From positions 31,001 through 95,000 of the forward strand of contig MCFG01000162.1 of assembly GCA_002104895.1 (NCBI GenBank): a stretch of DNA of 64,000 bases, in the 5' to 3' direction. The notes beneath the pieces are model-generated. The model was not told the DNA's origin and did no database searches. It saw nothing but the letters and a program-made list of their open reading frames with translations. The stretch comes from Anaeromyces robustus (lineage: Eukaryota > Neocallimastigomycota > Neocallimastigomycetes > Neocallimastigales > Neocallimastigaceae). The position numbers and the translations under genes are program-made. This document shows, piece by piece, positions 42,745 to 53,552 of the stretch; within the stretch, counting starts at the first letter, position 1; every line of letters begins with the position of its first letter.

Positions 42745-43035
42745 TTTTTAAAAAAAAACATAAGGATGTATATGCTAAAGATATAAATTTAGATTGTATG
42801 TATTCTGATACTTATTTATTTACTTTAAAATCTAATGAAAAAATAAATTTATATTGTATCTCTGAAGATAAATCTATGGATAATGATACTTTATATAAAG
42901 CTGCTTATATAGGATTAAAAGATAAGAAATTAACAATTGAATCTTACATTAACTTATCACCTGACGAAATGTTTAATCAAGCTAAAGAAAATATTATTAA
43001 TTCTTTAAAAAATTTATAATTTTTAAAAAAAACAT
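42488..43035 (+). repeat. 275-bp tandem duplication of the 3' half of the RPB3-like gene
   Basis: The segment from AAGGATGTATATGCTA (42487) to the A-rich 3' tail recurs 275 bp downstream (from 42762) with only a few base changes. The second copy keeps an open frame (42798-43019 from its first ATG) encoding the C-terminal 73 residues but lacks the N-terminal half. The near-identity indicates a recent event or copy-to-copy conversion. Confidence 0.9.
42798..43019 (+). pseudogene. truncated RPB3-like second copy
   Basis: 73 codons identical to residues 89-159 of the upstream ORF except for the last two. The first dimerisation motif is missing, so it cannot be a complete subunit. Confidence 0.7.
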
Positions 43036-46000
43036 AGTTAAAAAAATATATATTTTATATACTGATATTATATATTATATATTATAAATAAATTTATTTA
43101 ATATATAAAATATAATATATAAATTTATTTATAATATCAGTATAAATATTAAATCAAAATTAAAATATAATTTAATTATAAATTAATTATAAATAATTAA
43201 ATTATACATGTTTAATATCTTATCAGGAATATTGCTAGATTTTATTTCAATAATTCAGTCTTACCTATTATTAATTATGAATAATATGAATAATACTTAA
43301 TTTTAACCATTAAATATTAAAACATTAATAATTAAAAAAAATTGTATGAAATGAATGAATGTAAATTATAAATACTTAAATAACTTAAATATTTAATCTT
43401 AATATGAATGAATGTAAATAATAAATACTTAAATATTTAATCTTAATATGAATGAGTGTAAATAATAAATACTTAAAATATTTAATCTTAATTATTAATT
43501 TTTTAATATTTCAAAAGAAAAAAAAATTATTTATGATATATAATTTTTATTTATTTTTGAAATTAATTAAAAAAAATATTATTTTAATATTTTTTTTATG
43601 TCATTATGTCATTTATTATTATTTTAATTTTTCTTTATATTTAGTCATTTATTTTTTTTTTCTGTTTTAAAAAACTTTATATAAAAAAATGAAGGACAAA
43701 AAAAATAAGTAAAAAATTTTTTTTTTTTTCAATTTTAAAAATTTATTTATATGCATACAGTTTTTTTATTTATTTCCAAAATAATTGATTCATTTTATAC
43801 ATTAAAGAAGATTATTTATTTATTAATTTATTATTATTAATTATTAATATTTTTTTTGTTATTTTTTTTTATTAAAAATTCTTTTAAATTAATTATAATT
43901 ATTTTTTTTCATTAAGTATTTATATAATGATATAATTAAAAATAATCATAAATTTTATTTTATAAATATAAGATTTATTATTTTTTTTTTATAAAGTTAT
44001 TTATATAAGATAAAAATATATGTTCTAATATAATTTTTATAATTAAATTCATCTTAATATACTTTTAAACAATGTTTTAAAAAATAATTAATATATTTTA
44101 TTTATTCGTATTAATTATATGGTTATGAAAATTATATTTATGAGATATGATGAACATTCAATTTTAGATAAATCTAAAGTATTGAAAATTAAAAATGACA
44201 TAGTTTTGATTGTATAATAAATAATATTTTTGTTAAAGTAAGAAGTATATTTTTACATTAATTTAATAAAATTCCAGATAGAAAAAGTTGGTACAAAAAG
44301 ATATATTAGTAAATCTTATAGGTATAATAATTCATAATTAATTAAATATAGCATTTTAATTGATGTTTGAGATAAATTATATTTTATATAAATGTACTTT
44401 TGATTTGCATTGTTTAACTTATAAATGTATAGATGGTTTTTGCATTTTCAATTAAAAAAAAAAAAAAAAGATCATCTGAATTTTGTATTATAAAGTTGTT
44501 TATAGTTATTTTATTGAGATAATTTTATTTATTTAATATATTTTATTAAACTTATATATATATTTTGGTATATTAACAATTAACAATATAATAATTATAA
44601 TGTTAATGTTAATATATATATATTGATTTTATGATTCAATTAAAGTATAATAAAATAATAAAAAAAATGGAATGATATAATGAATTGAAATACTCAGATT
44701 TGTTGCTACTAAAAAAAAAAAAAAAAATTATTAATTTTATTTAATAAATGAATTATAATTATTATTTTTATAATGATAAAATATTAATTGTTTATTGTGA
44801 TGATATTTATGATGGTGAAATACTAATAGTCAATTGTGATGATTTTATATATTTTTAAATTTTATCCATTATCTGAGTATAGTTTATTTGTTATACAATA
44901 TAATTATATATAATTATTTATAATAACTCATTTTATCTCCATTATTTCCATTATCTCCTTATATATATTGTAACATATTTAATTATTTAAATATTATTAA
45001 GATAGTGTAAAATATTGTAATAAAAATTGAAAGTAAAAATAATTCATATTATTATAAATAATAATAATTATAATAAATTAATAATAAAAATCTATAATAT
45101 ATATATATAATTATAAATATTGATAAACATAATATATTTAATAAACATTATAGTTTAAATATATAAACATTGTACAACTGATATAGGACATAAATATCAT
45201 ATAAATATCTATACTACACTTATTTTTAATTTTCATTTATAAATATATTTAATATTTGAATAATAAATAACTTTGTAAATTAAGATAATAATAAATAAAC
45301 TGAAATATAAAATTTAAAAATTTAATTTATTTTTATTTATAATTACTACAGATACAGCAAAAGAAAAACAAAAATTAATAAAAAAACAAAAAGAAAAAAC
45401 TTTAAAATATATTAAATAAAAAAAAAAATAAACAATTAAAAAAATAAAATAATAATAATAAAATAAAAATAATTTAGGAATATTTTTGATTTACAAAATT
45501 TAATGACATCAAATTTTGACCAAAAAAAAAAAAAAAATTTACATTTTTTATTGTACTACTTAAAATTAAAATTTAAGAAAATTAAAATTAATACTAAATA
45601 ATTAAATACTAAATAATTAAATTATTAAATATGAATGAATAATCATCCTATTAAATAAAAATAAATAAATAAATATAAGAATAAAATAAATAAATAAATA
45701 TAAATTATCTTTTTTCTAATTAAATAAAAAAAAAAAAAAAAAAACATGAAAAACTTAAAAAATTATTATTTAATTAAAAATTAAAAATTAACTATTTTCT
45801 TGATTGCTTTTTTTTTTTTTTTTTTAATGATTTTCTTCTTTATTCTTATTATTATTTTACTGTTATTGTTATTGTTATTGTTGTTGTATTATTGTTATTA
45901 TTATTATTATTATAATAAAAAGTCACCGTCACTCATCCTTAAATAATAATAATGTATATAAATGTTAATATTAAATATAATATAATATAATATAATATAA

Positions 46001-47219
46001 TATAATATATAATATATAATATTAATAAATAATAATTAAATATATTTACTAGTTTTTAAAAAGGATAATTAATTTGATGATTAATTTTTTATTATTATTA
46101 TTATAATATTATTATTGTGTATTTATTCCACAAAATTAAAAAGTAATTTCTCCATTCATTTAAATTTTATTAATTATTATTATTATTTATTATTTTAAAA
46201 ATTCTTATTTTTAATAATAAATTCAACCATTAATATTATATTAAAAACCAATAAAATAAAAATTAATAAATTAAAAGAATATATTTAAATTGCATATAAT
46301 TTAATTAATAATAATAATAATAATAATAAATATATATATATGTATTGGTAATGTAATGTATTGTCACGTCACTAACACAAATTTAATTACGTAATTATAA
46401 TATTTTACATGTAAAAATGTAAATTTATCTTAATGCGCCACTAATAAATGGTAGTAATTAATATAAATAATTACTCCTAAAAAAAAAATTAAAAAAAGGA
46501 AAAAAAAGAAAAAAAAATGCAAATGATTAATATGTCATTTTCTCCCTCTTTAAAAAAAAAGATCAACTTCCCAATTTTAATAATTATATTAATTAAACTA
46601 TTACATCAAATATATTGTGTCAATATATTTTTTAATTAAAAAATTTTATTTATAGTTTTTTTAAATATTAAATTTTTAGTTAACTTATTATATTATAATT
46701 ATATTAAGAAAATGAAAATCTTTTAATAAACTAAAAGATAAAAAAATAATATAAATTTATTAATTTATATATAATAATAATAATATTAATAATCATCATC
46801 ATCATCATATAATTAAACCTCTATATTAATTTTAATAAAAAACATTGGATGATTATTGTTATTGTCATATATATATATGTGTGTTTAACTCTTGATTTTT
46901 TATTTTTTTTTTATTTTAGTTTTTAGTTTATAAAATATTAAAAGATCATTTTATTATTATAAATTTATATAATTATAGAATAATTATATACAAATTTATA
47001 AATAAAGACATTTATAAAGAAAAAAAAAAATAATATTTTATAAATATTAAATTGAAACGAAAACGCAAATATATATTAAATTTAAAAAAATAATCATTAT
47101 TATAATAAATACAAAAAAAAAAAAATAAAATAAAAAGTAAATTCAATTAAACTCAATTTCAAAAGAAATCTAAAAAGACAATTCTTAAAAAAAATTTTTT
47201 TTTAAAAAAAAAAAAAACA
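43036..47219. other. AT-rich intergenic DNA with weak coding ghosts
   Basis: Around 44120-44215 (DEHSILDKSKVLKIKNDIVL) and 44380-44450 short coding-like pieces occur on the plus strand, possibly further decay products of the virus-like block. 45900-47200 is low-complexity with ATT and TATAA arrays and the upstream region of the GH43 gene. Nothing intact is seen. Confidence 0.45.
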
Positions 47220-48965
47220 ATGAAAACTATATTATTTTATTTTGTAACTTTATCAGCAATATTAGTAAATAGTATTGCTTTTGGTGCAGGCGCCGATTCA
47301 TTTAGAAATGTTAAAATTGGTAAATCACTTAAAGATTTAAAAAATCATAATCCTTTAATAACTCATAGATATAGTGCTGATCCTGGTGTTATGATTTACA
47401 ATGATAGAGTTTATGTATATTCAACCAATGATGGAGATGTTGATCTTAATAATAAAAATGTTAATGGAAATACCTATGACCATATTAAAAGTCTTAATGT
47501 TATGTCTTCTTCAGATTTAGTTAATTGGCAAGACCATGGTTCTATTAATGTTGCAGGTGGTGCTGCTAAATGGGCTCAATATTCATGGGCTCCATGTGCT
47601 ACCTATAAAAAAATTAATGGTAAAGATAAATTTTTCCTTTACTTTGCTAATAATGCTAATGGTGTTGGTGTTTTAACTAGTGATTCTCCAACTGGTCCTT
47701 TCACTGATCCAATTGGTAAAGCTCTTATTTCTCGTGATACACCAAATTGTGGTGATGTTACTTGGCTTTTTGATCCAGCTGTTTTAGTTGATGATGATGG
47801 TACTGGTTATCTTTACTTTGGTGGTGGTGTACCAAATGGTATGGATGCTAATCCAAAAACTATTCGTGTTGTTAAATTAGGAAGTGATATGATTAGTCTT
47901 GCTGGTCAACCACAATTAATTGATGCTCCATACGTTTTTGAAGATTCTGGTATTAATAAAATTGGTAATACCTATTTCTATTCTTATTGTACTAATTGGA
48001 CTGGTGGTCAATATGGTGGTGCTAATATTGCTTTTATGACTAGTAATAGTCCAATGGGTCCATTTAAAGCTGGAAGTTCCTGTTTCAAAAATCCAGGAGA
48101 ATTTTTAGGTAATTATGGTAATAATCATCATACTATTATTCAATTTAAAAATAAATGGTACATTTTCTATCATACCGAATGGCTTAATAAAATTGTTTAT
48201 GGAGATCAAAAGGGTTATCGTACTGGTCATCTTGATGAATTCCCAGTTACTAATAATAATTTCCCTAAAGCTGCTGTTGGTACTATTGAAGGTGTTAAAC
48301 AATTAGAAGTTGTTGATGGTACTACCTTAAATTATGCTTCTAGTTTTGCTTGGCAAAGTGGTATTAAGATTAAAGGTCAAGGTGAAGTTACTACTGTTGA
48401 ATATCCAAGTGGTGGTTGGACAGGTATTTCTCAAGTTGCTTTAGGAGATGCCAAATCTATTACTATTAAAGCATCTTCTCAATCAGGAGCTACTATTAAG
48501 ATTTGTACTGGTAATGAAAATGGTAATGTTCTTGGTTATGTTGAAATTCCATCAGGTGGTAATTTAAAAGAAGTTACTGGTGATCTTACTAATGCTACAG
48601 GTACTCAAGATCTTTTCTTAGTTGCATCTAATAATGTTTCTATTGAATCTTGGAAATTAAATGGTAATGGTAATGGTAACGGTAATGGTAACGGTAATGG
48701 TGACAATACTCCATGTTGGTCAGAATCTTTAGGTTATAGTTGTTGTACCTTCTGTTCTCCAATTATTTATTCTGATGAAAGTGGTGATTGGGGTGTTATA
48801 AATAATGAATGGTGTGGTATTCCAAGTAATTGTAAATCTACCTGTAAAGGTGCTCAAGGTTATCCATGTTGTACTAAATCATGTGATTCCATTTATCAAG
48901 ATGGAGATGGAGACTGGAGTCTTGAAAATAATAACTGGTGTTTAATTGATAAGAGTATTTGTTAA
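47220..48965 (+). CDS. GH43 enzyme (arabinofuranosidase/xylosidase type) with CBM6 and two dockerins
   Basis: Intronless, 581 residues. Signal peptide ~1-22. GH43 five-bladed propeller ~45-355: SADPGVM holds the general base Asp54, WLFDPAV the pKa-modulating Asp185 and YVFEDSG the acid Glu241. HHTIIQFKNKWYIFYH is the usual last-blade metal-site region. A CBM6-like beta-sandwich follows (~370-478), then an (Asn-Gly)n linker and two CBM10-type dockerins (CWSESLGYSCC... and [10 protein letters not shown]...NNNWCLI). The enzyme would trim arabinose or xylose side groups or short xylo-oligomers in the cellulosome. Substrate within GH43 cannot be fixed from sequence alone. It uses mainly A/T-ending codons, unlike xylose isomerase nearby. 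Confidence 0.93.
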   Translation: MKTILFYFVTLSAILVNSIAFGAGADSFRNVKIGKSLKDLKNHNPLITHRYSADPGVMIYNDRVYVYSTNDGDVDLNNKNVNGNTYDHIKSLNVMSSSDLVNWQDHGSINVAGGAAKWAQYSWAPCATYKKINGKDKFFLYFANNANGVGVLTSDSPTGPFTDPIGKALISRDTPNCGDVTWLFDPAVLVDDDGTGYLYFGGGVPNGMDANPKTIRVVKLGSDMISLAGQPQLIDAPYVFEDSGINKIGNTYFYSYCTNWTGGQYGGANIAFMTSNSPMGPFKAGSSCFKNPGEFLGNYGNNHHTIIQFKNKWYIFYHTEWLNKIVYGDQKGYRTGHLDEFPVTNNNFPKAAVGTIEGVKQLEVVDGTTLNYASSFAWQSGIKIKGQGEVTTVEYPSGGWTGISQVALGDAKSITIKASSQSGATIKICTGNENGNVLGYVEIPSGGNLKEVTGDLTNATGTQDLFLVASNNVSIESWKLNGNGNGNGNGNGNGDNTPCWSESLGYSCCTFCSPIIYSDESGDWGVINNEWCGIPSNCKSTCKGAQGYPCCTKSCDSIYQDGDGDWSLENNNWCLIDKSIC

Positions 48966-49852
48966 ATTATTTGAAAAAAAAAAAAAAGTATATATATATA
49001 TATCAATCAATCTCATTTATTTATATTATTATTTATATTAATAATAAATAATATAAATAAAAAATAAAATATTTATTTTTTTTTTTTTTTTAATTCAAAG
49101 TAAAAATACATTTTTTATATTAAGTTAATAAATAAATGTAAAATTACAAATATTAAAATAGAATTTAAATATAATAGAATCTTAGTAAAAAAAAAAATTC
49201 TATTATATATATAAAAGGTAATTAAAAAAAAAAAAAATTAAAAAAAAAACAATAATTATCTATTTTTTAAAGATAATTATTTTTTTTTAATATATAAATT
49301 ATAATATAAAAAAAAATATCATTAATTTAAAGATATTTCTTTTTATATAATAAATATATATATATATATTAAAACATTCATATTAAAATGTATAATGTAT
49401 ATTAAATTAGTAAACATATGAACAAAATAAAAATAACAAAATAAATAAATATTATAAATAAAAATTATAAAAATAAAAATAGAATATATACATTTTTTTT
49501 TTTATTTATTATTAATATTTTTTTTTTATTTTAAACTAAAGGAAAAGTATAAATTCTATGTTTTTTATTTATTAAAAATAGTTATTAATACATTTTTTTT
49601 ATTATTATTTATTATTATTATTATTATTTATTATTTATTATTATTATTATTAATTATTATTTATTATTATTATTATTAATTATTTATTATTTATTATTAT
49701 TATTATTTATTATTTATTATTTATTATTTATTATTTATTATTTATTATTATTATTATTATTATTAATTATTATTATTATTATTATTTATTATTTATTATT
49801 ATTATTATTATTATTATTTATTTATTTTTTTATTTATTTATTTATTTATTTA

Positions 49853-49920
49853 CAATTTTCCCATGTTTTTTATTTATTATAAATAGTTATAATAAATAAA
49901 AATGTATTAATACATTTTTA
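49853..49920. repeat. 68-bp direct repeat, copy A
   Basis: Begins CAATTTTCCCATGTTTTTTA and matches 50391-50458 with no difference that I can see. Both copies are preceded by a TTTA array. Confidence 0.85.
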
Positions 49921-50068
49921 TTATAAATAGTTATAATAGTTATTAATACATTTTTATTATAAATAGTTATAATAGTTATTAATACATTTTTATTATAAAT
50001 AGTTATAATAGTTATTAATACAATTTTATTATATATACTTATAATAGTTATTAATACAATTTTATTAT
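49885..50068. repeat. 36-bp tandem repeat
   Basis: Four to five copies of a unit containing TTATAAATAGTTATAATAG and TTATTAATACATTTT, with starts at 49921, 49957, 49993 and a degenerate one at 50029. Confidence 0.85.
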
Positions 50069-50076
50069 CATTATTA

Positions 50077-50118
<42 letters not shown>

Positions 50119-50390
50119 AGTCAGTTAATTGGGTTTAATATTATGTCAACTTTATTAATATATTTTTATGATAAAGAGTTACAAATATTTAAATTATATA
50201 AATTACATGCTTTTATATTCATACAATGTGGCTCATACATTATATTTAATACAATACATTTTAATACATTTAACACATATTTCACATATTCTAACAATTA
50301 TTATTATTATTATTATTATTATTTATTATTATTATTGTTATTATTATTTATTTATATATTTATATATTTATTTATTTATTTATTTATTTA

Positions 50391-50458
50391 CAATTTTCCC
50401 ATGTTTTTTATTTATTATAAATAGTTATAATAAATAAAAATGTATTAATACATTTTTA
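50391..50458. repeat. 68-bp direct repeat, copy B
   Basis: Second copy of the segment at 49853-49920. Confidence 0.85.
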
Positions 50459-51353
50459 TTATTATTATTATTATTATTTTTTTTTTATTTCGAAAAATTA
50501 TATAATTATTTATATTATATATATAATATATTTTATAAGAAATTTATTTCTTCAATAAATATTAAATATTAAAGGTCATGGATAAATTTTATCATTTAAT
50601 AAATATTATAATAAATATTTAATATTATTAAAATTTAATATATATAAATATATATAAATAATATACATTTTTATTATTTAATATTTTTAATTAATATTTT
50701 AATATTTTAATATTTAATATATATCTAAATGATATTTCATTATTAAAAAAAAATTTATTTTATTAATAATTATAAAAAAAAATTTAAGAAAAAATTATAT
50801 TAGGCAAAAACTTTTATAAAAAAATATAAAATATAAATTATTAACACCAAAGTATTTAAATATAAATATACACTTTAAATGAAAATTACAAATTTTTATA
50901 TATATTGAATTTGCTTTTATTATTATTTTTTTTTTTATTTTTTTATTATTAATTTGCTTTATTTATTTTTTTATTTTTGATTTGCTTTCTTATTTTATAC
51001 TTTATTTATACATTTTTTTTTATTTTTTTTTGTTATTTTTTTATTTTTTTATACATTTTTTATTTTTTTATACATTTCATTTTATTATTTATTTATTTAT
51101 TATTTTTTCCTATTTTTTTTTATTTATATTTTTGTTCTATAATTATTTCTATTTATCTAAAAAAATAATTATTTTATATATAATAGTATTTATTTACTAT
51201 ATATTTCTTTTCTTTTTATTTTTAAATTTGTTTATTCCATTTATTTATTTAAATAGAAAATAAACAAAAGTAAAATTAAAAAAATAAAAAGCTAATTTGG
51301 TTTGGATTATGGCTAAATTGAATATATATAAACATTAACATATAGATTTACAT

Positions 51354-52667
51354 TTACATGTACATAGCAACAATAGCTTCGTAAAGTTCTTGTTTACCAG
51401 AAGTTTGTTTTGGTTCACCAACCTTCTTACCGTATTCGTAAACTTGTTCGAAAGTAAGTTTACCATCTTCAAAGTCCTTACCCATACCAGAGTCGAAGGA
51501 AGCGTAACGGTCAGCCTTCATCTTCTTGTATGGAGATTCAGTAAGGAGCTTGGCAGCGTTTTCAAGGGCACGAGCCATAGCATCCATACCAGAAATGTGG
51601 GCAATGATGATATCTTCAAGATCAGTAGAGTTACGACGAGTCTTGGCATCAAAGTTAGTACCACCAGTAGTGAAACCACCACCACGGATAATTTCCATCC
51701 AAGCTTGAACAAGTTCATATTGATCAATTGGGAATTGATCAGTATCCCAACCGTTTTGGTAATCACCACGGTTAGCATCAATAGAACCGAGCATACCAGC
51801 ATCAACAGCACAAGCAAGTTCATGTTCGAAAGTGTGACCAGCAAGAGTAGCGTGGTTAACTTCAATGTTAATCTTGAAGTCCTTGTCTAAACCATGAGCT
51901 CTAAGGAAACCAATAACAGTTTCGGTATCAACATCATATTGGTGCTTAGTTGGTTCCATTGGTTTTGGTTCAATAAGGAAAGTACCCTTAAAACCTTTAG
52001 AACGAGCGTAATCTCTAGCCATACCAAGCATAGTAGCCATGTGTTCCTTTTCACGCTTTTGGTCAGTGTTAAGAAGACTCATGTAACCTTCACGACCACC
52101 CCAGAAGACGTAGTTTTCAGCACCGAGTTCAATACCGGCATCCATAGCGTTCTTAATTTGAACGATGGCACGGGCAACAACATCAAAGTCTGGGTTAGTA
52201 GAAGCACCGTTCATGTAACGTTTGTGACCGAAAACATTAGCAGTACTCCAGAGAAGTTTAATACCAGTTTCATTTTGCTTTTCCTTTAAGTAAGCAACAA
52301 CAGCCTTAAGGTTCTTTTCGTATTCTTCAACAGTTTTACCTTCATCGACAAGATCGACATCGTGGAAACAGTAGTGTTCAATACCAAGCTTGGTCATGAT
52401 TTCAAAACCAGCATCAACCTTTTGCTTAGCTTTTTCAATTGGGTCGGTACCTTCATTCCATGGGAAGGTTTTGGTACCTGGACCGAATTGGTCAGAACCT
52501 TCAGCACAAAGAGTGTGCCACCAGGCCATAGCGAAACGTAACCAATCCTTCATCTTCTTACCCATAACTTCCTTTTCAGCATCGTAATAGTGGAAGGCTA
52601 ATGGATTCTTAGAATCCTTACCTTCGAACTTAATCTTTTGAATGTTTGGGAAATATTCCTTAACCAT
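51354..52667 (-). CDS. xylA: xylose isomerase, class II
   Basis: Intronless, 437 residues, the length of the Piromyces-type enzyme and alignable with it end to end from memory. It converts D-xylose to D-xylulose in the cytosol, with no signal or targeting peptide visible. TIM-barrel landmarks: CFHDVDL (His102), WGGREGY (188-194), [15 protein letters not shown] (Glu233, Lys235), [16 protein letters not shown] (Glu269, His272), GSIDANRGD (Asp297), WDTDQFP (Asp308, Asp310) and TNFDAK (Asp340) give both divalent-metal sites. The gene is widely held to have come from Bacteroidetes-like rumen bacteria. Codons are strikingly C/G-ending (AAG, AAC, TTC, ATC) for this window, which suggests very high expression. 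Together with xylulokinase it feeds xylose into the pentose phosphate pathway without cofactor imbalance. Confidence 0.98.
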   Translation of the reverse strand: MVKEYFPNIQKIKFEGKDSKNPLAFHYYDAEKEVMGKKMKDWLRFAMAWWHTLCAEGSDQFGPGTKTFPWNEGTDPIEKAKQKVDAGFEIMTKLGIEHYCFHDVDLVDEGKTVEEYEKNLKAVVAYLKEKQNETGIKLLWSTANVFGHKRYMNGASTNPDFDVVARAIVQIKNAMDAGIELGAENYVFWGGREGYMSLLNTDQKREKEHMATMLGMARDYARSKGFKGTFLIEPKPMEPTKHQYDVDTETVIGFLRAHGLDKDFKINIEVNHATLAGHTFEHELACAVDAGMLGSIDANRGDYQNGWDTDQFPIDQYELVQAWMEIIRGGGFTTGGTNFDAKTRRNSTDLEDIIIAHISGMDAMARALENAAKLLTESPYKKMKADRYASFDSGMGKDFEDGKLTFEQVYEYGKKVGEPKQTSGKQELYEAIVAMYM

Positions 52668-53521
52668 TTTTACTTAATAATTATTATTGTTTAAAAATTT
52701 TATAAAAAAAAATTATTATTTAAAAGTTTATTCCAAACCTCGTAGAATAATTATTAAATTAATTATAATTAATTTATTAATTTATTAAATTATTTGACTA
52801 CTGAAGAATTTTAATCCTAACAGAAATTATTTGTCTATTTATATTTTTTGAAAATTCATTAATTTATCCTAAACATTTTTAATCTATGTTATCATGTGCA
52901 CATAAATGTTTAAAAAGGTTAATAAACAATATATAATTTTAAATTGATTAATGATTAATAATTAAAATAATTAAAATAATTTATTTGTTCCTAAATACAC
53001 ACATATATGGTATATGATATAAATAATGTATGTATATAATAAATATATAATATATAAATATTATTTATTTCATTTATTTCATGTAATGTCCATATTTCTT
53101 ATTATATTATTAAAATTAAACCTTAGTGTATAGAAACATTTTGTTTGTAACTATTTTTAATATACATGTATTATATTTTAATATATATTATTTATATATT
53201 ATTAATTGAATAAATTATTATAAAATTTTAATTAACAATTTTAATTTTTATATATGATAATCATCAGTCACAAAAAATTATATTCATTATATTTTAATTA
53301 TATTATAGATATTAAATAATTTTATAATAATATAATTCTTAATATATTAAATATTCGATTTAATTTTATTATTATATTAAACAATTTTCTATTATTAAAA
53401 AAAAAATAAAAAAAAAAAAGAATATAGCATCACATCATCAATAAATAAATAAATAAACAAATAAATAAATAAATAACAATAAAAATAATAATAATTATTA
53501 ATCAATAAATAAATTATTATA

Positions 53522-53552
<31 letters not shown>

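Larger units (their letters stand above)
48966..51353. other. AT-rich intergenic DNA between GH43 and xylose isomerase
   Basis: No gene. It holds ATT/ATTT arrays (49600-49850, 50300-50390), a 36-bp tandem repeat (49885-50068), a 68-bp duplication 538 bp apart, and T-rich tracts toward 51250. Open frames here translate to Tyr/Phe/Ile/Leu strings and are artefacts. Confidence 0.6.

Noticed and set aside
51390-52587. Several long plus-strand frames opposite xylose isomerase
   Set aside because: Antisense shadows caused by the strong codon bias of xylA; no independent start context or domain.
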